Assembly (NCBI GenBank): GCA_002633025.1
Contig: NMRB01000779.1
Location: 194,064 to 258,063, forward strand
Origin: Notospermus geniculatus
Taxonomy: Eukaryota; Nemertea; Pilidiophora; Heteronemertea; Lineidae
Direction of reading: 5' to 3'
DNA length: 64,000 bases
Below the pieces are notes generated by a model that ran no database searches, had not been told where the DNA came from, and saw nothing but the letters and a program-made list of their open reading frames with translations. Made by a program: the position numbers and the translations under genes. Positions within the stretch are counted from its first letter, which is position 1. Every line of letters starts with the position of its first letter. Below are positions 47,301 through 57,451 of the stretch, piece by piece.

Positions 47301-48204
47301 GACACGTGCCAAGACACAGGAAGTCAGTCAGCTGGTGAGTCTCTTTCCAGCTTATGTATGTGTCACCCTGGATTCCATGCCTTGCCAGGGTCTATTTTGT
47401 TGAAAAAGAAAAGATGTAGGCCTACGAAGGTTTGAAATGCACCTGAAACACGCAACATACATAGTGTTCATAGGAAAGCCCTGAGTGAGTGCATCCAGGG
47501 AACACCCTGGTGTTTGGACTGACGAACACCGACAGAAGCTCAGCATAGTGAGTGGTTCCCAATGAGTAGGGTTACTGTAGGATTTTAAAGGAGCTGGTAG
47601 GTTCGGTACATATAAGATCTTACTCCTGGCAGTGATAGGATTAACTGACATGGAATGTACCAAATACTAATTATTTTGATAGTGTTACTCATGTACTGTG
47701 TAAAGCATCATTTGATGGCTCATAAAATTATTGTCCTACATTTTCAGAGGCAGAAGGTCCAGACTTTTGAACAGCAGATCCAGCATCTTCAGGCTATCGG
47801 GTCATATGGCAGCCAGCGCCCCAGTGTCGCCCCAACAGCACCAGGTGCGTATATTTGTCCTTGTAGGTTTTCAGAGTATTGAAGTTGAAGCATAGCACTT
47901 GTCACCGCTTCAGGTTTTTAACCCTTTTCTCTATGACTTGGTTGCAGGCTATTATGGTCCCCCGTACGCCCAACCAGCCGTGCCACCCTGGCTCTGCAAG
48001 AGGTGTTCCTACAGGAATGACGGGGAGAGGACCTTCTGCGAGATGTGTGGGAATGTCAAGTACAACCAGCACAACCAGTACTACCCACTCGTCTCCCACG
48101 ACAATGGGCCTACCCCATCAAACCTCGGCGCGCCGCCCACGTACCCGCACATTGGGATGTCGAACCGCCCAGGTGATCTCCAGACAGACAGTGGCCGTGG
48201 CTAA
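41328..48204 (+). CDS. TNIP: TNIP/ABIN-like ubiquitin-binding NF-kB regulator with C-terminal NZF
   Basis: Fourteen coding exons: 41328-41499, 41721-41827, 42362-42622 (or 42646), 43465-43641, 43962-44038, 44282-44345, 44479-44592, 44774-44974, 45457-45594, 46514-46615, 46891-47016, 47260-47334, 47748-47844, 47948-48204. They sum to 1968 nt: 655 residues and stop. An acidic low-complexity region precedes long coiled coil (HRANREWEEHCRNL, similar to the ABIN homology region). Exon 11 carries the UBAN ubiquitin-binding motif, YTEDFSTERRDREKLQ, at about residues 474-490. The last exon has an NZF zinc finger, WLCKRCSYRNDGERTFCEMC, at about 585-604. Family knowledge: ABINs bind Met1- and Lys63-linked ubiquitin and A20 and damp NF-kB signalling in the cytoplasm. 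Vertebrate TNIP1 lacks an NZF. The start could instead be ATG 41334; a pyrimidine-rich acceptor at 41236 suggests an upstream non-coding exon. Confidence 0.88.
42016..42308. mobile_element. 293-bp MITE with an internal GCGTAACTCAC array (TNIP intron 2)
   Basis: The terminal repeats TACAGTACAGGTCACAAATG, then ACATCC, are mirrored at 42283-42308. The middle is a dense run of GCGTAACTCAC and its complement GTGAGTTACGC, about a dozen occurrences in both orientations. Confidence 0.85.
43667..43836. mobile_element. Probable hAT-like MITE in a TNIP intron
   Basis: CAGGGATGGAGC at the left and GCGCCGTCCCTG at the right are inverted partners; the interior has repeated TAGCCAAAT and TAGCCAAGTGG. No clear 8-bp flank duplication is visible. 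Confidence 0.4.
45028..45286 (+). mobile_element. SINE with 12-bp target duplication (complete TNIP gene)
   Basis: Orthologous to 35621-35879, with the same AAGTAAGATGCT flanks (45016-45027, 45287-45298). Box B here is the canonical GAGTTCGAATCC. It lies in intron 8. Confidence 0.92.
45715..46030. mobile_element. pogo/Tigger-like MITE plus three-unit expansion of its end (complete TNIP gene)
   Basis: The element proper is 45715-45895. Its right end, including GGTGTCCTCCTGGCAGAGGT and GGAGGTTCCACTGTA, is then repeated three times to 46030, against once in the truncated copy. The transposon terminus has become a minisatellite. Confidence 0.8.
47042..47140. mobile_element. Hairpin MITE just after the UBAN exon (complete TNIP gene)
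   Basis: Same insertion as at 37571-37669. The stem of almost 40 bp, so close to the donor at 47017, would fold in the pre-mRNA. Confidence 0.85.
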
Positions 48205-48238
48205 GGTATGAAGTTTGACTCCTACTCCTATATATACN

Positions 48239-48465
48239 CTCTGAACAGGATCAAAGGGGCTGTTCATTTTCGTCAATTGAGGAACCTGAGCTGTGATCCT
48301 TGACAAAATGGAGAACGCTATGAAGCTGCAAATTGCAGGGATTATTCTGTACAGTACAACAAATAATCGCTGCAATTTGCAAGTGCGTAGCTTTTTCCGT
48401 TTTCCCAAGGATCACAACTCGGATTCCTCAAGTGACGAAAATCAACATCCCCTTTAATTTGACGG
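48239..48465. repeat. Imperfect inverted repeat abutting an assembly N
   Basis: The left arm (AGGATCAAAGGGGCTGTTCA, TTTTCGTCAATTGAGGAACC, GCTGTGATCCTTG) and the complement of the right arm (TTAAAGGGGATGTTGATTTT, CGTCACTTGAGGAATCCGAG) match over about 95 bp at roughly 80 percent by eye. The left arm also occurs at 39910-40001 after the truncated TNIP copy, where the right arm is absent. Confidence 0.75.
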
Positions 48466-50286
48466 AATAAATTTGACCAAAATGTTGAATCGTGAACAAC
48501 GGGAAATTTGACACAACACATCCATCTGTGTATCGAATTTCCCATCATTCACGAACATTTTGGTAAAATTTCGTCAAATTTTATCCTCTTCGGCGGCCAT
48601 GAGACTGAGCCAAACATCAGCTGCGTAATCAGCTGACTGTGGTCTTCCAAACAAGGACATTCTGGAAAAGACTTGACTACCATACATTTTAGTGTAATAC
48701 ACTGTCTTGTGCTCTATGTACAAAGCTAGGATTGCTACATCAATCCCAGTGAAGAAATTTAGATGAAACTCCCTCTTAAAAGACCTGGTTGCATTCACAT
48801 TTGATCGTGTAAAATTTTTTGAAGATAACCCACACACTTGCAGTTTTCATAACAGTCCATCTCTCCTTACATGAACAGATTGTTTCAATTGGTATATTTG
48901 ATGTGCAGTGCTGAGAATGTGTATACGTGACAAGTAGATAACATCAGTTTTAAGTTCACAAACATGATTTGTTTTTTTGGGTTATTTATATATATATATA
49001 TATACATGTGTATGAGTGAAATAAAAAATTTCTCAATTCTCAAAGTCTTACATGCCATCACCCGGAAAAGATTCTGTAGTTTTTGATATCATTTACGATT
49101 GTTTCTTTGGAAGTGGAAGGTTTCTTACTCTAGAGTTCTTTTAATCTAGGTAACTGTGATTGCTTTGCATACACAACCCAGAAGCAAGCAACAGGCCCCA
49201 TTGGCTCAACAGTTTGCTGAAGTACAACTAGGCATCAGTTTGAAAAATTCCCTAGTTCCCCAATTTTTCTTCTTTTTTTGTGGGGATGCAGTTTATTTTT
49301 TTTACTAGGAGAATAATCTACTGATGCCTAGTCCAAGGGTTTTATTATCCGTCTTTATTCATTGCTGTTTTGTGTTGCTTTAGCCTATACATGTATGTAA
49401 TAATGCATCATTTTGCTATCATTATTCCCAAAGTCGAGACTACCAGAACATTGTTGGGCGGACCCAGACTCCTCCAATCACAAGTGCATGTGTGTGATTC
49501 ATTGAGAGGATGAACCCGAAGATGGGAGTGCCGCCCCAGCTCAATGGCTAATCAGGGTGTCTGGAGGGCATCCCCTGGAAAATTTTCAAAATTTAATTCT
49601 CCAGACACATTTTCTTTGCAAAAAAGATTACATCAGTCCAATTTTCTTTCAAAGTCACATAAATTTGCAAAAAACGGGCGGCAATCTTGTATGATACTTT
49701 GAACTGAAATGCTAGGAATACATTTTTTGACGAAAATAGACATCTCATGTTAACTCTATTAAGAACTTCTGACACACTTTCATCAGTCGCCGAGTGCTGC
49801 CCAAGAATATACCTATAATATATCTAGAGATGCATCTTCTATTGGGACCTCAATATTCTTATGTAGTATTGTAGCTTATTTGCTTTCAAAAATAAATAAA
49901 GACTTATATTGCTCTGGCAGTCAATATAATCAAACCACTGAGTTGTCCTTTTTTTGGGCCTTCAATGGAATGGATGGGGAAAGTTGTGAAGTAGAAGATG
50001 TCGCATCAAGTATTGATGCAACAATACATGTACTTGGAAGTATTTTCAACATCAAGATGTTCATAGTTTTCTTTTGTTCAAACCCTCATGAAGTATTTTT
50101 ATTCCAGGAAATTATATGTTGCCATGTTCTTGTACCCCGGTAATATGAATAGAAGAATCAACACCTTCTTCAGAAGACATTTAATGTATGTATCAAAAAA
50201 GTTTAGAAAAGACATACATCTAGAGAGCACATTTAACATTCTCAATGGAAATGAAGACTAACCCATGGATGTCAGCTGTTCATCAA

Positions 50287-50612
50287 ATGCCGTGTTCACA
50301 CTAGGGTTTTATATTGAATCGAACTCGCAATAAAGGTTTACGGTATTCCGATACAACGCGTCGCACTCAAATCGAAATAGATCACTTTTATACTGACTTA
50401 ATGAAACTGGTATTTATATCGGTTTTGGTGTGCGTTAGCCAAATCGAAATAGTCATCGCAAAACACTTTATTGCAGGTTGAGTGCGATGTGTTTTGTTTC
50501 GCATCGAAATCGATTTAGTTGTAGTGTGACGCGACCCGGTGTAACCAAATCGATTTCCGTATTTCGCATTACGGAAACCGATTTTGATGTGCAATAGGTG
50601 TGAACGCAGCAT
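50287..50612. mobile_element. 326-bp MITE with ATGC(C/T)G(T/C)GTTCACAC ends
   Basis: The left end ATGCCGTGTTCACACTAGG and the complement of the right end (ATGCTGCGTTCACACCTA) match. Inside are inverted AATCGAAAT/ATTTCGAT words. No coding capacity. Confidence 0.7.
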
Positions 50613-51034
50613 ACGTATTACCTGGTATCACAAAATAGTTAGGCCTAACAATGTTTGGTATATTAATGATCAGACATCTGCAGTTAAAGCACCTTGGCCT
50701 GATCTGGGTGAACAAGTAAGAAAAGGCTAGGACACTTCCACCTGCCACAGAATTCAGGTATAAGAGTCAGAGGCAAGCGCAATCTTATCGGTTTTTGACG
50801 ACTGCTTGAGAACCAATTCCCATCCTAAACCACGGTCCCCAGAAATTCTCCTTTCACACTTGTCACTGGAAGGGGCGACCGGGACCGTCGTCCCCGAGTT
50901 CCTCAGAATGGCCATTTTCAGGTCTGTACAGTTGGGAATGTGTGAGATCCGTGAGCAGAACTTGAGACGGTGCATGCATGTATACATGCACATGTACATT
51001 GACTTGGGTTACACAGTTGGGATTTCCAAGGCAA

Positions 51035-51152
51035 TAGGGAGGTTTCGCAAGTGCCCGGTTAGGCCCTACGACGACGTTTATTGTGTGGGTATATCCAAAC
51101 AATAGATAAACGTCGTCGTATGGCCTAACCGGGCGCTTGTGAAACCTCCCTA
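51035..51152. mobile_element. Hairpin MITE, second copy of the 25945-26072 family
   Basis: GGAGGTTTCGCAAGTGCCCG and the remainder of the arm pair with the right half; TA flanks. It is about 10 bases shorter in the loop than the PTCD1 intron copy, where ATCTATTG is present. Confidence 0.8.
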
Positions 51153-51362
51153 AAAACTAATGATTCTACCTTTACTTGGCAATGTTTCAAAACAATACAG
51201 CAAAGAAAGCTTACATACTTGGGGAAATTAGCATAGCACCAGCAAAACAATGAGGAATGCAGTAGACAAAGCTATGGAAAATCGTCTGATTTGATGGTAT
51301 TTAATACAACAATAATACTTCTTGAAAAATATGCAGCACTCTTATCTAAATAAATGTAGTTC

Positions 51363-51368
51363 TTTATT
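51363..51368 (-). terminator. Possible poly(A) signal of the minus-strand membrane-protein gene
   Basis: AATAAA on the minus strand, about 825 nt beyond the TGA at 52193-52195. Confidence 0.35.
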
Positions 51369-52192
51369 CATAATAAAAATTAGCTGTACATGTAATATGA
51401 CATCTTTGATTCATAAATCACAAGCATAACGAAGACAAAATTGGAACATAAATAAATATTTGTACGATCAGAAGCAGTTGATCCGTTCAGTCTTCAAAAG
51501 GAGCACAAATATCTTCACAGTAGTTACAACTAAGAAACAAATTGGCTTGCTACATGTATCACACATGTACATGCAGTCTTATACCTACGGTATTCTATGT
51601 CTAACCTAATGCTGTTAAATACTATCGCATGCTACATAAAATGGCTTACGGCCAAACAATCAAGTAGTAGTACAATCGGGGCTGATTGTGAAATGAAACA
51701 GAAAGCAAACCTTTGGGAAAAAGTGATAAAATTAACCTCAGCCTAAAGAAAATAAAAGTGAAAATGGTTGTTCATGTGTCAGGAAATATCCTGCAAATTT
51801 ACCAGATCTGGGCTCAGTACATGCTGGCATTGTCATGAGCTTACAATAGGAATTCAGCCTTTTCAAGAACTATACACCATGTCTTGTATGAAGTACAAGC
51901 TTTCTTCCCCCAAGTAGTTTTGGAATTTCCCAGATATCACAAGAATCAATTCTGGCCACTAGAGTCCAGCAACACATGTACATGTACTCCACAATCACCA
52001 ATCCCCTCATCTCCCGTGGCTATACATCTCATCAAAAATAGATATGCGAGCGATGATCTCATGTATAACCACAGCAGACAGAATAACCTAAAATCAGCAA
52101 CAAAATAAGTAACATTTTAAAATTATCCTCACATGGCTTTAAATTCCTATCACTACCCAGGAATAACAAAAAGCATGTCGTGGTCCTCTTCT

Positions 52193-53100
52193 TCAAGGGG
52201 ATGGCGTCGTCATTTGGTTGAGCAGAAATTTGGGTGTAGTAGTATTGAGTGGAATGAGTGTCATTCTTGTCGTATTTGGAGCTGGACTCACTGTAGGTGC
52301 AACAGGTGTTTCATGGAAGACGTAGATGTCAGATGTTATACACTGGATTACAATAACAGCTGCTACGACAATAAGAAACCAGGTTTTCTCCGCGGCCTGC
52401 AATTGATAGAGAAAATACAACAATTAGAAAATACAGTTGCATTTAGATCATCAGATGACTAACCCCAAGTCAACTTAGGACTTCTTGTACTGAACTTGTT
52501 TTCAAAACTAGCAACCTTAACAATTGGTCATATGTTCTCCAAATCACATTGGTACCTTCAAGTACTTAGCAATTCTACAGATTATCTAAATCAACAGCAT
52601 CACATCAATTGTGAGGAATGGATGTTGAACTTACCAAGTCACCATTTCTGTACCACCAAGACTGAAAAAGAGACAGTGAATACTTATAGATGTAAAATGA
52701 AATCTACATGTGTATTTGATTAGCTTGATTACAGATGAACCCTGTAAGGTAAATGAGTGGCAAAACTAAGACATGCTACCATGGTATATGTACTTCAGGC
52801 AATAAGAGTTATGTTGATTGAAAATGACTATGTAGGCCTACTCACCACAGCAATTCCTACAATAGCACTAACTGAAATAGGAGAAAGAAAGCAGTCATTA
52901 GGCACTGTCTATCAGAATCTCAACAGAATACAAAGGAGAATCCGAAATGAGTCAGCAATCTCTGCAATTACTCAGTGAACGAGATGATGGATTGAACGTG
53001 TGATACAGTACAGCTAATCTTATTCATTCACACTGGTGTTTCATTTCATTTTTCATTAGAGGTTTCTGCACACAGTCATACTTACTAACAATATTTAACA
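52193..53100 (-). CDS. Candidate two-TM membrane protein, C-terminal micro-exons (partial)
   Basis: Minus strand. The last exon 52396-52193 follows CAATTGCAG and encodes AAEKTWFLIVVAAVIVIQC, then a Ser/Thr/Pro-rich tail with NTT sequons, to TGA. Upstream are very short exons with good splice signals: 52661-52635 (27 nt, SWWYRNGDL, donor GTAAGT), 52871-52846 (26 nt, donor GTGAGT) and 53100-53086 (15 nt, donor GTAAGT). Joined in phase they read LNIVISAIVGIAVSWWYR, a second hydrophobic segment. The product would have two membrane spans about 11 residues apart. I do not recognise the family, and exons further upstream are not identified. The consistent phase across four exons is the main support. 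Confidence 0.42.
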
Positions 53101-53653
53101 CTGATGAAAATTATGAGGATAGTTTATGGTACCAACTAATGCCATTACAATGTTGGTATTAGTTGTCCCAATGCTTTAATATACCGGTACCACATTTTTC
53201 ATTGCGCTGATTAATTTATAGGATTTGTATTAAACAATATTTGACGTCTTTCCCACGTGATTTCTACGTCTTGTATAAAAAATGTTTTTTGGGGGTTCTA
53301 ATGGTTTTTTTATGTTGTTCATTGTTATACTTGTATTCATTATTAACATTATTATTAATATTATTAACATTCACAAAAACATTGACTTTTTAAAATGAAA
53401 CTTGTCTTTTATGACACGTAATTTTGATGTGATCATTTAACTTATTTTCAACCACTTGGGTGGTCGTTTATAACTGGTTGAAAACATGACGTGACTAAAA
53501 CGTGACAACTCGTTTTCACACATGAGGGGCATAAAAACGTTGAATAATCACGTGAAAAACACGTTGAAAACTTGTCGTGAAAAAACGTGTGACGAGTTTG
53601 ACCAGTAATAACCAGATTGCCACGTCTTTTAGACGTCATCATGCTGTCAGGGT

Positions 53654-54103
53654 CCCATTTCACCATCAACCAGACTATCTTCGGAAATCAACAAAGGCCC
53701 TCCAGCTGAATTAAAAAGGCGGTAACTGAAAATTTTCATTCTGTTGAAGACGTCTGTCTAGTCTGTAGCGGAGTCAATCTGAAAAATCGCCCAAATGACG
53801 GTGGTTGAAGCATAATCTTTGAAATCCAATTTCCATCGCATTTCTTATACCCACGTGCAAGATGTAAACATAAACAAACGTTCCCATTGGTTGAAATGAT
53901 CGTCACTACTCGGAACCACGATTACGGCGATATGACGTAATTCTAGGCAAAGGCAGAGACAATATTTCCTATTTTGCTCGGAATCATTCGGGGCAGATCG
54001 GCAATTCCGAGTGATAATGTTATGCAGACGGGGTCAAGAGGTCGGCGTGGTATAAAACGGAAACCTGAATTTAATTTTGCTATATGGAACGACTTTAGCA
54101 GAG
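53654..54103 (+). repeat. Tandem duplicate, copy A (empty transposon site)
   Basis: Repeated at 54258-54691 plus 56191-56219 (offset about 604). It contains ACCATCAACCAGACTATCTT near its start and CGACTTTAGCAGAG at its end. A plus frame between and across the copies (54077-54313, ending SHFTINQTIFGNQQRPSS) is open, but I do not recognise it. Confidence 0.9.
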
Positions 54104-54691
54104 CCTTTATTTACAGTGCCAGTTACGCTACAGTATCACTGGAACGATTCCAAAGGGGCTTTTGTGCCAAACCAAGATGCTGTCAATTTGTTTATGACGG
54201 CAAAGATCCACACACAAGGTTTAGCAAGTAGCATGGCCATGATAGACAGTGGTGGCTCCCATTTTACCATCAACCAGACTATCTTCGGAAATCAACAAAG
54301 GCCCTCCAGCTGAATTAAAAAGGCGGTATTAACTGAAAATGTTCATTCTGTTGAAGACGTCTGTCTCCACTCTATAGTCTATAGCGGAGTCAATCTGAAA
54401 AATCGCCCAAATGACGGTGGTTGAAGCATAATCTTTGAAATCCATCGCATTTCTTATACCCACGTGCAAGATGTAAACATAAACAAACGTTCCCATTGGT
54501 TGAAATGATCGTCACTACTCGGAACCACGACCACGATTACGGCGATATGACGTAATTCTGGGCAAAGGCAGAGACAATATTTCCTATTTTGCTCGGAATC
54601 ATTCGGGGCAGATCGGCAATTCCGAGTGATAATGGTATGCAGGCTGGGTCAAGAGGTCGGCGTGGCATGAAACGGAGACCTGAATTTCATT

Positions 54692-56182
54692 CGGCCGGGG
54701 CTATTCGTACCGTGACGGTGCAAATAACACCAAACCAGATCTTATTCGTACCGTGACGGTGTGAATAGTGCGCCGTCGGTTCTTATTCGTACCGTGACGG
54801 TGTGAATAGTGCGCCGCCGGTTCTTAATTCGTACCGTGACGGTGTGAATAGTGCAGGAATAGCTCTTATTTACACCGTCACGGTGGGAATAGTGCGTGGA
54901 GAATGATTATTCGTACCGTGACGGTGATGTATAATTTCTGCACTGTAACTCGGACAGTGCGACTGTGCTGCCCTATGCCTATCACGAGAGACTGCAGTAT
55001 CTGCAAAATTGTCATTTTGAGAAAAAAGGCCTTAAAGGTTTTCCACTGGTTTGTGACGTTGTCAAGAGAGAATGCAGTATCTACAAAAATCATTGTTTTG
55101 TAGATACTGCCCGAAAGGTTTTCCTCTGGTTTGTGGAGTTTTAATGTTATACCTGAAATCAGGGGAGGAAAGTAACATTTTATGTGGGAAGTATAAGAAT
55201 CATGACCGCTGGAGTGACCTAGGTAATAGATAGGGCAGCAACTAAGCCTACAAGCTAACTTCTCTGACACTGTGTCAGGTCAGACTGCAGTAAGTTTCAG
55301 ATACTGCACTCTGTCCCGACATCCCACCCCATATCTGCAGATACTGCATGACTGCACATGGTGTTTTCATGGGTTTGCAAACCCTGATCATGAGATTTGA
55401 TATTTCCAATAGGTGGAGCTGATGTAGCCAAGCCCAAAAATGTCTTCATCTCAATTTGGTGAAAAAGTCAGATACTGCAGTCTCTCTTGACAGGGCAGTG
55501 TGGGCAATGGTGGGCAGCAGATCTAAAATGATATTTTAGCCTGGGCAATTTTTTTCCTTTGACGGGGTCCAGTGATCCCATCTTTCACAGTTAATGATGA
55601 AATGTTGGCCTCTGCTGTCAGATAAAATATTTTTCATAGGCCTAGGCTAGGCCTAGTAGGGCTGGCTAGGCCCTAATTTTTAAAAAAAAAATTTGGCTCA
55701 AGAATTACGCATTCCCCGTTTTCCGACAGTCACACGGATCGATATTACGATATGGATAAAAAGACGAAAAGAAGAATAAGGAGGTGAAAGAAGAACTAAA
55801 AAGAAAAGAAGAACTAGGCCTAAACGAAAATAAAAGAACTGTCATGACGGGGCTCGAACCCGCGGCCTTCCGTTTGATAACCACCCACGCAAACCACTCG
55901 GCCACTGAGGCTCATGCTGCGAACTGTGGGGAATAATTAGATACTTTTAGTAGGCCTACCTTGCCCAAAAGCATTGACTATAAAACTTTTTTTTCCTGGT
56001 AGTGGTTGTAAATTAACGTTTTCATCAAGAATATTGAAAAAAAATCCGGCATTGTGCGAGATGATACCGGTAACTTCATCTGGCATGTCTGGAATGAAGC
56101 TCTCTGATTGGCTGTTTACGACGGTGTGAATAAGATCTGGTTTGGCGTTATTTGCACCGTGACGGTACGAATAGCCAGTGCG
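54692..56182. mobile_element. 1.49-kb non-autonomous DNA transposon with 8-bp target duplication
   Basis: Flanked by ATTTCATT on both sides (54684-54691 and 56183-56190). Copy A of the host duplication carries a single ATTTAATT at 54069-54076, i.e. the empty site. Terminal inverted repeats of about 50 bp contain GGCTATTCGTACCGTGACGG, then TGCAAATAAC and AACCAGATCTTATTC. Inside the left end are five or six repeats of CGTACCGTGACGGTGTGAAT. No transposase is seen; an 8-bp duplication fits hAT and some other superfamilies. It contains a tRNA-like segment on the minus strand. Confidence 0.88.
55850..55916 (-). pseudogene. tRNA-like sequence inside the transposon
   Basis: The minus strand reads CAGTGGCCGAGTGGTTTGCG (box A) and CGCGGGTTCGAGCCCCGT (box B and a good T arm). 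The acceptor halves (AGCCTCA and CATGACA) do not pair and the anticodon stem is poor, so it is not a working tRNA. Confidence 0.5.
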
Positions 56183-56944
56183 ATTTCATTTTGGTATATC
56201 ATGGAGGACTTTAGCAGAGTATAAACACGACCAGACGGGTAAAAATTTGATGTTACACCAGGTCCAAAACACAGTAGTTTTTGACCGACATATGTTTTGA
56301 TTACACATACAAATACGTACCCTTCACAAAAAAATACGGGAAGACTGTCCGATGCGTATGCATGATTGGATACTGTACACTAAGACGCGAAAGGTCCTAT
56401 CCCTGGAGACGAGGTTAGGAAAAGACATTGTTTGGAAAACTGGTGGATGAGACCAATCCGATGGTTTCCGGTCAGCGGATTAACTTCCGGTTTATGTCGG
56501 TCATTCTGTTCGAAAATTTTCTCATAAAATCATGAAAATCTTGACCATGTTGACCTTGTCGTGGGCTAGGTCAAGTTATGAGATGTCCTGACGAAAGTTT
56601 ACGCTTTGCTTGATGGCACATTCAGCATTCCTATGCTGTTTGTTTGTTTTTATCCATCGATACGGTGGCAGAATGGGGTGAGTTCTCGAGTTTTGACCAG
56701 TTTCAGCCGGTTTTCTACCAGTGCATAGCAATGCATTTTTTGCATGCATTGCACTGATGGGCCTGTCACATACATGTACATGACAGTGCATGCTGAAAGC
56801 GAGAGTTTTAGTAGACAAGTAGAGACACCACACAGCTTAGACCTATTCTGAATGAATACTTAGGCCTATTTTATCATGCCAGAGTGGAAGATACATGTGA
56901 TGTGTAAAGTTAAGCTGGAACGAATTAGAATCAGTTCAGTGCCC

Positions 56945-57107
56945 CAGGGATTGCGCTAGGCTGAAATTGTCTTTAGCCACAGTAATGGAAATGCATTGGA
57001 TCACTCTGAATTTGTTTAGCCACTGATGTGAATTTTCATCATTTTCCTGGTCGTTTTCAAAGATTTCTACCCATTTTGGGCCGTGGCTAATGCTAGCGCA
57101 ATCCCTG
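56945..57107. mobile_element. 163-bp hAT-like MITE with target duplication
   Basis: The ends CAGGGATTGCGCTAGG and GCTAGCGCAATCCCTG are inverted. The flanks AGTGCCC (56938-56944) and AGTGCCC (57108-57114) form a 7-bp duplication, possibly 8 with a shared C. It sits about 350 bases before the Roquin start codon. Confidence 0.8.
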
Positions 57108-57268
57108 AGTGCCCCCGCGCCTCCCAAATTAAAAAAATAGTGACGCGAATAGGCCTAGGCCTTCCTTGGGCCTGGCCTATCCTTGCGAGAATACCTCGAT
57201 TCAGATTGACGAAATAAGAAGCCGCTTCGATCGAAAAATAGGGTTAACAATTGTATGGACCATGAAGT

Positions 57269-57280
57269 ACGTCACTTCCG
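57269..57280 (+). promoter_or_regulatory. CRE/ETS-like composite upstream of Roquin
   Basis: ACGTCACTTCCG joins a CRE half site (ACGTCA) and an ETS site (complement CGGAAGT), 170-215 bases upstream of the start codons, with no TATA box. This is typical of housekeeping promoters, but it is inferred from motif alone. Confidence 0.3.
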
Positions 57281-57451
57281 ATCGGGGATTCTAAAGTTTA
57301 GCCTTTAATTAAGATAAATCCTGCAGATTTTCTTATGTTTTTTTGTTTCGTTCTATCGTAATCGGGCCATTTTCTCTTTTTTCACTTCAGATTTTAAAAA
57401 TCAACATTGATAATGTTATACATTAAACACTAACTTCTGAAACGTACGTGT

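Larger units (their letters stand above)
48466..52192. other. Intergenic region and likely 3' UTR of the minus-strand gene
   Basis: No recognised gene. It holds a (TA)n tract near 48988-49004, two MITEs (50287-50612, 51035-51152) and, from about 51360 to 52192, what is probably the 3' UTR of the minus-strand membrane-protein gene. A minus frame at about 50863-50960 ending GHSEELGDDGPGRPFQ looks coding-like but has only a weak acceptor. Confidence 0.55.
54258..56219 (+). repeat. Tandem duplicate, copy B, split by a DNA transposon
   Basis: Matches 53654-54103 up to 54691, is interrupted by a 1.49-kb insert, and resumes at about 56183-56219 (TTTCATTTTGGTATATCATG). It differs from copy A by small indels such as an extra ACCACG. 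Confidence 0.9.

Noticed and set aside
54077-54313. Plus frame ending NQTIFGNQQRPSS
   Set aside because: Open for 78 codons and partly duplicated, but unrecognised and without conserved splice structure; kept only as a note on the duplication.
55850-55916. A functional tRNA gene on the minus strand
   Set aside because: Box A and box B are good, but the acceptor and anticodon stems do not pair and it lies inside a transposon; listed as tRNA-like only.
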